A stretch of 64,000 bases of DNA from Strigamia acuminata (GCA_949358305.1 OX442318.1:4698501-4762500), one strand, 5' to 3'; positions 1-12,109 are shown, counted from the stretch's first letter. The notes: generated by a model not told the origin, from the sequence alone. Translations and numbers: made by a program.

Positions 1-707
1 GTTTATTTTGGTTTAAATTTCTGTTGTTGATCGTTTACGACAACTAAATTATTATTTTTCTTTCTTGCCTAGTAATTTTAAACCGGATCGACGTCCCATT
101 TCCAAATCTTTTACCGGAATGGCATCCCTGACAGTTCTGGCTTACTTATTACTTGTACAAGTAATTTGAAATTAATAAAAATATTTTTTTTAGCTATCTT
201 TTTAACAAATAATTTAACAACATTTGTATATTGATTTTAGCAATAACGCTGAGACCAATTACATAATGAACACCATGAGCTACAGTTTGACAAGCCTAAA
301 TGCAATTACTATGATTGAAATGTCAAGAATGTGAAGCTGGATCTGTAATCAGGATGCCTGCATGTACTGGATGTTGTCATATGGCACCAATATAAAGCAA
401 CATTAATCATTCATCCCTATATACAGTATAGAGTTTAGTGCATCAATGATCAAATGCAAGGACTTTTCTTTTTTAAAAAATGATCAGCATACAGTACTGT
501 GGTTTTATGATATTTTAACTCACATACTTTATAATTTGACTTGCTCTTAATCAATTATTAAGCCTACAAAAATTTCAAAATTCCCATATTCTGATTTTAC
601 ATAATGTAATGTTTTTTTAAAAGTATTTTGTCCCATTTTGAATTTGGGCAGCCCCTCTGCCACATGTAGAATCTACTCTCTTGAAAAAAAGATCAGACAG
701 ATCATCG
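1..707. other. AT-rich intergenic stretch
   Basis: There is no long ORF, RNA gene or clear repeat that I can support. The sequence is AT-rich, with poly-A/T runs. A degenerate unit of about 30 bp around 'agaacaatcagaccgatc' begins near 690 and continues to about 925 on the far side of the hAT MITE. Confidence 0.5.
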
Positions 708-715
708 TACTAGAA

Positions 716-830
716 CAGGGGTCGGCAACCTTTTGATTCGGAAGAGCCAAAAGTTACAATTTAGGATTAGGATTAGGATTAGGTAAATAGGTATCTTGAC
801 ATAAAAAGAGCCGCAGGTTGCCGACCCCTG
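716..830. mobile_element. 115-bp hAT-type MITE
   Basis: The ends form a near-perfect terminal inverted repeat: CAGGGGTCGGCAACC on the left and GGTTGCCGACCCCTG on the right. It is flanked by an exact 8-bp target duplication, TACTAGAA (708..715 and 831..838). An 8-bp TSD and a CAGGGGTCGGC end are hallmarks of hAT elements. There is no coding capacity. The interior holds a short run of TTAGGA-type repeats (about four units). Confidence 0.9.
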
Positions 831-1398
831 TACTAGAACAATCAGACTGATCATCGGGCTGGAACGATCAACCTAGAACAATCATACCAATCATCAAGAT
901 AGAACAATCAGACCGATCTTTAACTCCAAGTTAAAGAGATATACTAGCTGCATTCAAAAATTAAAAATTTGTGTTTTACTTCAATTTGAAAACAAAAATG
1001 ACATCATTTCCTGACGTGCGTACAGTTGACAGGGCATTGTTGCAGACATGGCTGAAAGATTTGTAGTTAGTCAGTCATGGTTTGTATTGTTGGTATACAA
1101 ACTTTGGCAATTTGTATTCTGATAAAACTAGAATGAACATTGGTTTTTCCAATGTGGTGTCAACTATATGCCTACAGCACACTTTTCCAAATATGATCTT
1201 TTTTCTGCAGATTCTGTTAGTATTTCATTATTATTCATTTGTAACGTATAAATTATTGTTTCTATTGGTTTGCAACTAATTCTAGAAAGTGTGCTGCCAA
1301 CTTGATGCTGGAATGCACTCACCCAGTGTGGAGGCCCTTCTACGACATAGATTCCCAACCATGATCAAATCAAAAAAAAATTAAGGAAAAAAAAGCAC

Positions 1399-1443
1399 GG
1401 TGTTTGGTCGAACGCAGATTCAACAGTGGTTCGGCCAAACACC
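1399..1443. repeat. 15-bp arm hairpin inside the foldback element
   Basis: GGTGTTTGGTCGAAC (1399..1413) pairs with GTTCGGCCAAACACC (1429..1443) around a 15-nt loop, with only one G-T wobble. It lies just inside the left arm. Confidence 0.75.
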
Positions 1444-1705
1444 TGCGGTCAAATCCAAAACAAAAATAAAATAAAATAAAATAAAAAATTGTTTTGGATA
1501 AACTCAACTGCACCTTCTATGACATCGATCCCCCAACCACCATCGAATTCAAAAAATTATACGTAAAAAAACACAATGTCTGGATTCGACGCTGCAGGAG
1601 AAATCACTTACTTCCTGGTCCGATGGGAAGAACTCAACGACCGAGATCTTAGACGCAAACAAGACGTGGACGCAACGAAAAGACGAGCCGCTTATCAATT
1701 ACGTT

Positions 1706-3745
1706 GGAGAAGGTCGTTGAAGGTCGGGAAAAGTCTGAAGGTCGGGAAAGGTTGGAAAGGTCGTTGAAGGTCGGAAAAGGTTGTTGAAGGTCGGGAAAGG
1801 TTGTTGAAGGTCGGGAAAGATCGGGAAAAGTCTAAAGGTCGAGAAAGGTTGTTGAAGGTCGGGAAAAGTCATTGAAGGTTGGGGAAAGTCGTTGAAGGTC
1901 GGGAAAAATCTGAAAGTCAGGAAAAGTCGTTGAAGGTCGAGAAAGGTCGTTAAAGGTCGGGAAAGATTGTTGAAGGTCGGGAAAGGTCGTTAAAGGTTGG
2001 GGAAGGTCAAGAAAAGTCGTTGAAGGTCGGGAAAAGTCTGAAGGTCGAGAAAGGTCGTTGAAGGTCGGAAAAAATTGTTGAAGGTCGGGAAAAGTCGTTA
2101 AAGGTCAGGAAAGGTTGGGGAAGATCGTTGAAGGTTGTTAAAGGTCATTTAAGGTCAGGGAAAGGCCGTTGAAGGTAGGGAAAAGTCTGAAGGTCGGGAA
2201 AGGTCGTTGAAGGTCGGAAAAGGTTGTTGAAGGTCGGGAAAGGTCGTTAAAGGTTGTTAAAGGTTGGGGAAGGTCAAGAAAAGTCGTTGAAGGTCCGGAA
2301 AGGTTGGGGAAGGTCGTTGAAAATCGCGGAAGGTCGTTAAAGGTCGTTGAAAAAGGTTGAAAAGGTTGTTGAAGGTCGGGAAAAGTTGTTAAAGGTCAGG
2401 AAAGGTTGGGGAAAATCGTTGAAGGTCGTTAAAGGTCATTGAAGGTCAGGGAAAGGCCGTTGAAGGTCGGGAAAAGTCTGAAGGTCGGGAAAGGTCGTTG
2501 AAGGTCGGAAAAGGTTGTTGAAGGTCGGGAAAGGTCGTTGAAGGTTGGGGAAGGTCGTTGAAGGTTGGGGAAAATTGTTGAAGGTCGTTGAAGGTTGGGG
2601 AAAATTGTTGAAGGTCAGAAAAGGTCGTTGAAAGTCCGGAAAGGTTGGGGAAGGTCGGGAAAGGTCGTTAAAGGTTGGGGAAGGTCAAGAAAAGTCGTTG
2701 AAGGTCGGGAAAAGTCTGAAGGTTGAGAAAGGTCGTTGAAGGTCGGAAAAGGTTGTTGAAGGTCGGGAAAAATCGTTGAAGGTTGGGGAAGGTTGTTGAA
2801 GGTCAGAAAAGGTCGTTGAAGGTCCGGAAAGGTTGGGGAAGGTCGTTGAAAATCGCGGAAGGTCGTTAAAGGTCGTTGAAAATCGGGGAAGTTCTCTGAA
2901 GGTTGGGGAAGGTCGTTGAAGGTCGGGAAAGGTTGGAAAGGTCGGAAAAGGTTGTTGAAGGTCGGGAAAGATCGGGAAAAGTCTAAAGGTCGAGAAAAAT
3001 TGTTGAAGGTCGGGAAAGGTCATTGAAGGTTGGGGAAAGTCGTTGAAGGTCGGGAAAAATCTGAAAGTCAGGAAAAGTCGTTGAAGGTCGAGAAAGGTCG
3101 TTAAAGGTCGGGAAAGATTGTTGAAGGTCGGGAAAGGTCGTTAAAGGTTGTTAAAGGTTGGGGAAGGTCAAGAAAAGTCGTTGAAGGTCGGGAAAAGTCT
3201 GAAGGTCGAGAAAAGTCGTTGAAGGTCGGAAAAGGTTGTTGAAGGTCGGGAAAAGTCGTTAAAGGTCAGGAAAGGTTGGGGAAGATCGTTGAAGGTCGTT
3301 AAAGGTCATTGAAGGTCAGGGAAAGGCCGTTGAAGGTCGGGAAAAGTCCAAAGGTCGGGAAAGGTCGTTGAAGGTCGGAAAAGGTTGTTGAAGGTCGGGA
3401 AAGGTCGTTGAAGGTTGGGGAAAATCGTTGAAGGTTGGGGAAGGTCATTGAAGGTTGGGAAAGGTTGTTGAAGGTCGGGAAAAGTCTGAAGGTCGGGAAA
3501 GGTCGTTGAAGGTCGGTAAAGGTCGTTGAAGGTCGGGAAAGGTCGTTGAAGGTTGGGGAAGGTTGTTGAAGGTCAGAAAAGGTCGTTGAAGGTCCGGTTG
3601 TGGAAGGTCGTTGAAAATCGCGGAAGGTCGTTAAAGGTCGTTGAAAATCGGGGAAGTTCTCTGAAGGTTGGGGAAGGTCGTTGAAGGTTGGATAAGGTCA
3701 GGAAAGGTCGTTGAAGGTCGGAAAAAGTCTTTGAAGGTCGGAAAA
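1706..3745. repeat. ~2-kb minisatellite built on 10-bp half-units
   Basis: The array alternates two related decamers, roughly GGTCGTTGAA and GGTCGGGAAA, with variants such as GGTTGGGGAA, GGTCTGAA and GGTTGTTGAA. Blocks recur at higher order, for example a stretch near 1770..2200 that is echoed near 2940..3330. ORFs that cross it (such as the minus-strand 2685..3023) only reflect the repeat. Confidence 0.95.
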
Positions 3746-3747
3746 AT

Positions 3748-3834
3748 CACATGATCATCCAGAAATTTTAATGACATCATTTCCACTTCCTGTAATGGAT
3801 GCCTCTATAAACATTGCTTCTTCATTACTTGTTG
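3748..3834. repeat. Interspersed repeat, copy 1
   Basis: About 87 bp directly after the minisatellite. It is present again, inverted and nearly unchanged, at 58037..58124. Both contain the ATGACATCATTTCC core, which also appears just outside the left arm of the foldback element (about 998..1011). Confidence 0.8.
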
Positions 3835-4258
3835 ATAAGGTTAAATCGGTATTGTGGCTTCTCTAGATCAATGCAAACGTCAATTTGAGCATTACAAATG
3901 AGTACTAACCGAGTACTAACAGAATCAGTTAAGAAAAGTTAAATCGAGGGGCATGCATTCCAGCATCAAGTTGGCAGCACACTTTCTAGAATTAATTGCA
4001 AACCAATACAAATGATAATTTATATGTTACAAAAGAATACTAACGGAATACTAACAGAATCTGCAGAAAAAAGTTCGAATTTTGCAAAAGTGTGCTGTAG
4101 GCATAAGTTGACAGCACATTGGAAAACCATTGTTTATTCTAGTTCTATCAGAATATAAATTGCCAAAGTTTGGATACAAACAATACAAACCATAACTGAC
4201 TAACTACAAATCTTTCAGCCATGTCTGCAACAATGCCTTGTCAACTATACGCACGTCA

Positions 4259-5229
4259 ATTACTGTCCTATTTATTCAATTAAACTATATTAATTATTTA
4301 GTTATAATTATAATTATATACTTATAATATACTGTATTTATTGTAATTATTATAATAAATCAAAATTTAAACTTCCTGTAAAATACACTTAAACCAAAAT
4401 TGTAATTTTATTTTTGAATGCAACTAGCGAGTCCCCTACATAGGAACATTAAGTTACGAAATTTCAGAGATACGAACTTTAAATTTCACGTTCAGCGAAT
4501 TAGTTTACCCGCATGTCTACACTGTATGCCAGCTGTAGTACTTTCAAAGTAGGATTACATTTTTTTAATATCTACCTTCATTAATTTCTAATAAAAAAAA
4601 ATAAAAAATAAATTTAAAATGTTTTCTTTAATTTGGATTAACAATTTTTCCACCATGTACACCTTTGCTGTATTGACAAAATTTTTATTCTGGCCCGATA
4701 TCTCCAATATTACGAAACCCGATTGGTACATCCCTTAGATCATCAGCCAGATATTTTATTACAACTGAGTAGGCATCAAGAAATGAATGTCCTGTTTTGA
4801 CAGCAGCTAACTTTTTAAAGAAAAAGTATTTTGAAATATTCAGCAATATTGAATGAAATCTCATACATAATAGAAGTCAACTTTCTATTAGTTTCAAAAT
4901 TTAATGATGAATAAGCTAGACAGTCTGCAGAACCATATATTTTTAAAAAATACTTTACTACGGAGGATGTATCTATTCCCATGAGCATTTCAAGGATCAA
5001 CTTACCTTAAAAATTTCATATTCCCAAATAGCATAATTTAATAAACAAATGCACTTTAAGTATTTTAATTATTAAGTGAAAAACCAAACATCAGATAAGT
5101 TGAAAAAATAAACATTAACCGCCGATTTAATTTATTTCACCAAAGCAAGTTTGCCAGACGTGTTTTTGGGAACGTCTAGGTTTTCTATCACCAACCCCTG
5201 GAGTTCCTAAAGAAGGCTTTCAAATGGTT
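4259..5229. other. AT-rich intergenic stretch
   Basis: I see no gene or named element. There are runs of A/T and short unsupported ORFs only. Confidence 0.5.
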
Positions 5230-5379
5230 AAGTTTACTGTTTTTGGAAAATTTTAAAAAAGAATTTTTTTAATTTTAAAGTGAAAATTTGAAAAATTTTG
5301 TATAAAATTTTGATATTTTGTAAGAAAATTTACAATTTTGAAAAAAAAATTGAAATTTTAAAAAATATCAAATTTTGGA

Positions 5380-6140
5380 AGAATTTATTAAATTTTGAAA
5401 GAAATTATTATTTTTGGAAGAAATTATCAAATTTTGGACGAAATTATCAAATTTTGGAAGAAATTATCAAATTTTGAAAGAAATTATCAGATTTTGGAAG
5501 AAATTATCAATTTTTGGAAAAAATTATCAATTTTTGAAAAAAATTATCAATTTTTGAAAAAAATTATCAATTTTTGAAAAAAATTATCAATTTTTGAAAA
5601 AAATTATCAATTTTTGGAAAAAATTATCAATTTTTGGAAAAAATTATCAATTTTTGGAAAAAATTATCAATTTTTGGAAAAAATTATCAATTTTTGGAAA
5701 AAATTATCAATTTTTGAAAAAAATTATCAATTTTTGAAAAAAATTATCAATTTTTGGAAAAAATTATCAATTTTTGGAAAAAATTATCAATTTCTGGAAA
5801 AAATTATCAATTTTTGGAAGAAATTATCAATTTTTGGAAGAAATTATCAAATTTTGGAAGAAATTATCAAATTTTGGAACAAATTATCAGATTTGCAAAG
5901 AAATTATCAGATTTGCAAAGAAATTATCAAATTTGCAAAGAAATTATCAGAATTGCAAAGAAATTTTCAGATTTTCAAAGAAATTATCAGATTTTTAAAG
6001 AAATTATCTGATTTTCAAAGAAATTATCTGATTTTCAAAGAAATTATCTGATTTTCAAAGAAATTATCTGATTTTCAAAGAAATTATCTGATTTTCAAAG
6101 AAATTATCTGATTTTCAAAGAAATTATCAGATTTTCAAAA
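5380..6140. repeat. 20-bp satellite array
   Basis: The period is strictly 20 bp, close to AAATTATCAATTTTTGGAAA, repeated about 37 times. Variants are clustered rather than mixed: TTTGGAAG units first, then TTTTTGAAAA/TTTTTGGAAA, then GATTTGCAAAG, then CTGATTTTCAAAG at the right end. Open frames here are an artefact of the repeat, since a 60-bp triple unit is divisible by three. Confidence 0.97.
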
Positions 6141-6180
6141 AACCTAACAAATTTTTAAAAAAATGATAAGAATCTTTAAA

Positions 6181-7278
6181 AAAAACATATAAAATTAAAT
6201 TTTCTACTCTTTGGCTTGAAAACTATTCCAATGCTAATGAATGATGTCAAATTCATCAGGATAATCCCAATTACAACAAAAAAAAAACAAAAAAAAAAAA
6301 CACTAATAATTAAAAAAATAAAACAGCTGCAGTGAAAGAAAGCGAGTCAAAAACACGCTATTTACCTCCCGTTCACTCCATCACACTTCACTCCATTTCT
6401 CCACAGCTGTAAAAGGAAACACAGAGAGGAAAAAAGCTAACAGCGTGAAAAATATGAAGAGAAAGAGGGAAAAAAATCTTTCTGCTCCACTGTCACTTCA
6501 GTCAAGCGTCAAAATTCCAAAGAGCAGCAAATAAAATTTGTTCACCGTTCACTCAACGCCTCATTCGCACAGGCGAACCGGTCGTGGACGGCAAATTTGG
6601 AGTAAATTGGCAGAAAAAAAACCTGCATCATTCACCCATCGAATGGAGCAAGAAAGAAGAGTAAGGCACAGTGATTTGCCTCATTCGAAACCGCCATTCA
6701 CACACCTCTTGTTGCACCTGCTCCCGCGTTCCATGGAAAATGGCCGACCTCACTCAGCAGCGGCCGTAAAACTCATCGCCTCAACACTCTTTAAATAAAG
6801 GTCAACGGGCTACGGTGAATAATAAAGTGATTTGTATGAAAATAAGTGACATCAAAGACCAAAGGTGTTGATCAACAAATTAAAGTGGAGGTGAGATTTC
6901 CTCGTGTTCGCGCCGGATTCACCAAATTGGATTGGAAAATTTGAATAGCCGATACAAGTGGGTGGTTAAGTTAAGTTATCGGTCAAAGTGTTCGTCAATA
7001 CGACGAACCAGGTGTGCTTTTCTGCATTCTCTTAACCATAGTATTGTGTTTATCACAAAGCGTCATGTTTTGCTTTTCTTTTTTCTTTTCCTCTTTTGAG
7101 AGCGCCACTTCCTCTCATTAATTGCAATGTCGTGTGTAGTCTCTTTAGTTGTTCCTGTTATGTAATGTGTGCGCTCTAACTGATGGAACCTAAGCCTAAT
7201 CTGGAATAAAGGGGTGCATTCCTTTTGTCTAATTTTTTTAGACCCAGTCCACCGCTTGTTTTCCAAGCACACATTAAA
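6181..7278. other. Unassigned stretch
   Basis: It contains poly-A tracts (about 6280..6300) and mixed-composition DNA. An 86-codon ORF at 6538..6798 shows no recognisable domain, and I do not call it a gene. The end of the region runs into a TACCGTATT-type terminus. Confidence 0.4.
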
Positions 7279-7400
7279 TACCGTATTGCCTCAAATAAAC
7301 GCTGGGGTGTTTATTAATTTTCTCCAACCAACCGTCACACCTGGCGTCTATTTGAAGCCCGGCGCTTATTCGGGCCCGGCGCACAACTAAAAAAATGGCC
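7279..7400 (+). repeat. TACCGTATT-family terminus (partial)
   Basis: It starts with TACCGTATTGCCTCAAATAA and has GC-rich 'ggcgcttattcgggcccgg' stretches, like the complete elements at 18437..18715 and 55881..56301. I did not find the matching right end, so it may be truncated or interrupted. Confidence 0.5.
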
Positions 7401-7419
7401 CACCCTGTAGAATTTCAAT

Positions 7420-7900
7420 AGGCGAGTACAATCTTAAATGGATTTCCGAAATCTTGATTTTCTTGATTTTCAGAAATCAAGTAAATTGGATTTCAACTTT
7501 GAACGACCTTAAAATTTCCCAAAATCCAACTGTTGCACATGCGCAATTAAAACGGTTGGAAAACTACCGGTTTACAAACGTGGCCAAAATATCGCAATTT
7601 TCCCATGCCGTAACATGACAAAACATTTAAACATGGTCGGCTGCGTTCGAGAGCTCAAATACGGCCAAAATATCACAAATTCCCCAATTTGCCCAATTGC
7701 AATTATAAAACTGCAAACAAAAATAACTGCTCTGATCACTCTATGTGCAATTCAAGATGGCTGAAAATCAACGTAGATTTCCCAAAATCGGATTTTCTGA
7801 AATCGGATTTCGTTTCTATGATGTAAAAACCGTCACTTCGTCTCCCGAAATCAAGAAAATCAAGAAAATCAGCAAAATCCATTTAAGATTGAAAGCGCCC
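7420..7900. mobile_element. Putative MITE with ~50-bp inverted ends
   Basis: Near 7430..7480 the sequence CAATCTTAAATGGATTT is followed by repeats of 'cttgatttt'. The same elements recur inverted near 7846..7895, as AAATCCATTTAAGATTG preceded by 'gaaaatcaagaaaatcaag'. Limits and TSD are uncertain. Confidence 0.55.
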
Positions 7901-8632
7901 AATGTATTTTTTAAGTGTCAACCGGTGCTCGGTTGATGGGCACAGAAGAGCAGACTCTGGACCAAACTTTCAACAACAACAACTTTGGTCAATTTCCATC
8001 AAAACACAAGGATCCCTGCAAACTTGTTAGCAGATAACAAACATGAGGATTTGTTTCTTGCCAGTGAGCATTCTCTCATAGCACATAAAAAGCAAAGCTC
8101 AGAGCAAGAGGCTTGGTTGGGAAAACGAAATGAAAACAAGTGGAGAGTATAGAAATGTCTTTGGTTCAAACTTTTCCAACCTCTTTCTACCTTTTTCCCC
8201 AGATATGAGAGGCTCTTCTCAGTGGGAACTCTGACTCTTTGTCCATTATGGGTGGAGACGATCGTCTCCAGATGAAGTCGTCCAGACCAACAGTTTTCAA
8301 TAAATGTTCTCGCAGTCATCACGCCAAATTTATAGCCGCCTACGAGTCACTCCTCTGCCATTTTTAACGGTGCCATTCCCAAAGCCTTTTCCAATATGCT
8401 GAACCGGCAACTGCCTTTCAACAGCGTGTATATTCCATCAGCGATGACAAAAGATACCGTCTGATAGCAGATTACAAACATCGGTGGAATAAAGCTGAAC
8501 CGACTCTAATACAACCGATAAAAATTCTCCCTAGATGGCAGCAATGACGTTTATAATAGAAAATAAAATTCAAACTAGACTTTAACTGATATGCAAATTT
8601 TGAAATATCACTGACACCGATTATTGGCAAAC

Positions 8633-9664
8633 TATACTCTTGTTTGACTCAAAAGGGTGGCCTACTCCCATTGGCCAAGCCGTATCACTGGTGTAGTGAT
8701 CCAAAAATGTAGACCCAAACACCAGAAATGCATTACAATGTACAGACATTGTAATTGATTGCCTAGGCAACGGCCAAAAATTCAAACTTGTTTTCTTTCC
8801 AGACAAAATAACCGATAAACAGAACAAACATGAGTTTTACAGTTATATGTGCATAGAAATGTTATTTCCGAAAAGGAAATAACATTTCTTTATAAAAATA
8901 ATCAAAATTTTATCAACTTAAATGGTAATAGCAATCACAAAACATAATAAAAATAAAAACTACTTCTCCCAGTGGCGAGGAAATAAACATACCGGTAGTG
9001 TTGTTTTGAGAAACATTGGAGTTTTCCTTTAATATTTCGCCATTAAGTCATCCGTTGTAGCCAGTTTTATTATTTTAATAAGTAAGCAAGGCGTGTCAAC
9101 AAAGTTTGGCGGCATTGGTAGAACTTGGGTTTGTTTGTTCTTGCACTAACCCGCTTCGAAAAGTATTTGTAACTAATCTGTGTAAACCCGTCTGGGTAAA
9201 CATCTATGCAAACGTCTAGTTTTTCAATAGATATATTCTAAAAGTTTGTTTTGAATTGCAGTCAAACAAGTTTTGTTGTGTACATGTTGTGCAGATGCCC
9301 ACTGCACCTGAAAGCAGACTAAATCAGCTGAAAACGTGTAAACGTCGACGGCCAGGGCTTTTGAGTGTTTAGATGGAGTCCAGGCCACTCGCAAACACAA
9401 AACCCATCAAAAGTCCTTCAAAAGTCCCTCAGTCGACTGCACCATGTAAAACCTATTCGTCATAATCTCGTTTACACATGGCTTTGACCCTTTATCTTGC
9501 AAATGAAATAAACATTTTTTTAATAATAAAATTACATCATTCTAATTCTAATAATTAAAAATAAACAAAACTACTTTTCCTTGCGGTAGTGCGCAGTCTC
9601 TAGTAAGGGGTAATAAAGCTCGACCAATGGGAGTTAGGCCAACCTTATACTAATTTAAAGTATA
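8633..9664. mobile_element. TATACTC-family MITE, long or composite copy
   Basis: The left part (8633..8830) matches the complete copy at 15393..15822, including 'gattgcctaggcaacgg' and 'cccattgg' blocks. The right end near 9620..9664 carries the inverted 'cgaccaatgggag' and AAGTATA. The right-half sequence appears twice (about 8880..8990 and 9490..9640), so this may be two overlapping copies. A perfect 13-bp-arm hairpin sits at 8857..8887. Confidence 0.6.
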
Positions 9665-10742
9665 AGTGTCTGAAAGTTTGGATATTGTCAGAAAACCACG
9701 TTGGCAAACTGGACATTTCCCCTTTACAAATATTAAAAAAAGTTATCGTTAAGCTAATGCCATGTTCACACTTTAACCACTTTTCTACAAAACCCGCCCA
9801 CTCAATGGCTCTACAAACAATTCGAAATCTACTTTCTTTGCTATCCTAATTGGTACTACACATTCATGTAAAGCTGGTATCGTGAAGAAAGTCTTGCGTT
9901 TACGCTTGTTACAGTTTTCTACAACTCGCAACAAAATGGCGACACTTCTACAACTTTAAGTCATCGTTAAGCATCACTTCCAATATTTCATTTCAAACTC
10001 GAGGATTTTTTTAAAACTTTAGATGCCTATTGCCAAATGGCCATTCTAGTCCACCTCTAACTGAGCCTGTGGACTTATCACGCTTCTTATTTGCTTATGA
10101 AATCAGAATGTTTCAAGGAAATGAACCCCCATCACAATAAATCTTCTCCAGAAGATTTAAGCACTCAATGGCAGGAATAAGTGAGTCTCATACATCCTGA
10201 AACTTTTTTTCTACTCTGGTAATGTATGGGGTCATCAGCAATAAACAGATTCTGTGTGGTTTTAGGAAACTGGAGAAAATGTTTTGATGACATCATCCAA
10301 GACATTAACTTGGCTCTGCATCATTTTAACTGCTGCACCCTCAACAGTATGCCTGTGCACTTGGTTAGTAAAAGCCGGAAATGAGATCTGTACATGGGGA
10401 GAATGGAGTTTCTTAATTCAGTAGTTAGAGAAAAAAGGAAAGCAACTTCTGTAATGACTTAAGAGCTTTTCTATATACAGTAGGGTAGGGTTGAGCCGAT
10501 ACTCAAAAAAGGCATTCATGTCGCTTCAACTGCGCTAATTTGCTTAAATCATACCATTAGCGCTGCTCATGTGCGTCACGCTTGTTTTAGGCAATATCTC
10601 GGTGATCACCTGATTGTAAGAACCAAGTGCGATTTAAGGAATTGACGCCAGCCCCGATTAAACGCCGGCCTTAAAATAGTCCCTCCTTGTAGGATTATCG
10701 CTGTTGAGGGGCACCCCCTCAATCCTGTATTGAGTATTAAAC

Positions 10743-10743
<1 letters not shown>
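9665..10743. other. Unassigned stretch
   Basis: I see no supported gene. The last 120 bp (about 10620..10743) contain 'ccccgattaaacgccgg', related to the interior of the 18437..18715 MITE. They lead into the ATT tract, as in the tail of an old interspersed repeat. Confidence 0.4.

Positions 10744-10826
<83 letters not shown>
10744..10826. repeat. (TTA)n microsatellite
   Basis: About 27 uninterrupted TTA/ATT triplets. They follow 'tattgagtattaaact', so the tract could be the 3' tail of a retroposed sequence. Confidence 0.97.
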
Positions 10827-10827
<1 letters not shown>

Positions 10828-11405
10828 CTTAGCGCGCTTTCAATAATAATTAATAGTGAATCCCATCAATGTTGGCATGTCAAAAATGGGCGCAGCATAT
10901 TAGAAAGGCCTGGAAAAGTGAGATTGGATGTGGAAAGAGTTTTGGAAGAGGATGGGCAAAAGCAGATGAGTATTTTAGCAAACAATGCACGTTGTATTGG
11001 CATTTGTGTTATCAAATTTTTCAAAAGGGATTTGGCTCGTCTCACCTTTTCTCTTTCATCAAATTGGCCTCATTTCCTCGTAGCTTCGTGTTAGACGCCG
11101 AGAAATTTTTATCAGTTTTGTAAAAGAGTTTTCCTCATTGAAAAGGAAAAGCTTGACAGTTGGATTTTCCAACTTGCAAAGCTGCTCCGCTCGGCATCGC
11201 CAAACTTATTTCTTTTTTTCCCTTTCTTCCCCTCCTTTTCCTCTAACTCCCCACAAACGCCTGGATTTATGCAATATAATAAATGAAGGGGGATATTTGT
11301 GTCTAAACAGAGGAAGGAAGAGGTGGAAATGTTGAATATAAATGGATCATTTGATATTTATATGAGCGAGGCTGCGGGCCATGTAATCAGTGCGTCGTTA
11401 CCAGT

Positions 11406-11453
11406 TGAGAGCGGAGAGAGAGAGAGAAGAGAAAGGATGGTTGGGGGGGGGGA
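11406..11453. repeat. Purine-rich GA/G tract
   Basis: A GAGA run is followed by a 10-base G run. It is low complexity only. Confidence 0.8.
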
Positions 11454-11770
11454 GAAGCCATGTTTGCGTGGGTGATTGATTGGGCAGAACGTTGTTTTCA
11501 GCAACGCGTTTCAATTTATGCTCTCTCTTCTCTCCTCCTCTGTCAAATCTGTTTTGTGCTTGGCTTAATTCTCATCTTCTCTTGTCCTCAATTACAGTTT
11601 GGACAGTTATGATGCGTAGCTAAGCTCGTTTGTTTGTCTTAAAACGTGAGTGATTAACCGGCCACTGTTCAAACCAATCAACTAAAAAAGCAGTTTAAAT
11701 ATTTTTTCTTCCGTCTAATTTTTTACACTTAACATGGTCATGACTCCTTAGACTAAATGCCCATGAGGCA

Positions 11771-12085
11771 TACCGTACTTTCTTCGAATAATAACCACGC
11801 GCTGCAAAAAAAGTGAGATTTCCGGTATGGAAAATGTATGGGAAATGTTATGGAAAGACCTACTTTCCATGAGTAGAAATGTTAAATTTCCATACTGTGT
11901 AAAGATTATGTTTACACATCATATTTCCATATGGAAAGACATCTTTTCCATACCATCTTTCCATAAGATTTCCTTATCTGTGTGATTTCATATTTCCATT
12001 ACACTTACATACTGTTTGATTTCAAATTTCCATTACATTTACATACTGGTTGATTTCCATATTTCCATTTCATTTCCACTCTTAG
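11771..12085. repeat. TTTCCAT-rich repeat region with a TACCGTACT start
   Basis: It begins with TACCGTACTTTCTTCGAATA, like other members of the TACCGTAYT family. It then carries many TATGGAAA/TTTCCATA motifs in both orientations, including the 14-bp palindrome TTTCCATATGGAAA. Three imperfect copies of a unit of about 35 bp ending in 'acatactg' lie at about 11985..12070. Confidence 0.5.
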
Positions 12086-12109
12086 TCGAGAAACTCTTAA
12101 TCGAAGAAA

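Larger units (their letters stand above)
1012..4258. mobile_element. Foldback-type element with ~305-bp terminal inverted repeats
   Basis: The segment 1012..1317 reappears inverted at 3954..4258, with scattered substitutions along its whole length. Landmarks such as the 'ccatgtctgcaacaatgcc' and 'gccaacttgatgctgg' regions match in mirror order. The interior is mostly a minisatellite (1706..3745). A target duplication is not obvious. Long arms around tandem repeats fit a foldback (FB-like) element. An insertion-duplication with local inversion is the alternative. Confidence 0.75.

Noticed and set aside
759-785. Telomeric repeat or interstitial telomere
   Set aside because: Only about four TTAGGA units, and they are contained within a MITE with a precise TSD.
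1706-3745. CRISPR-like regular repeats
   Set aside because: There are no unique spacers, the unit is about 10 bp, and the context is a eukaryotic minisatellite.
5395-6051. ORFs of 60-145 codons reading as repeated KKLS-FGKNYQF peptides
   Set aside because: They are translations of the 20-bp satellite. All frames stay open because the unit lacks stops.
7999-8322. 107-codon minus-strand ORF
   Set aside because: No recognisable domain and no supporting splice or start context.
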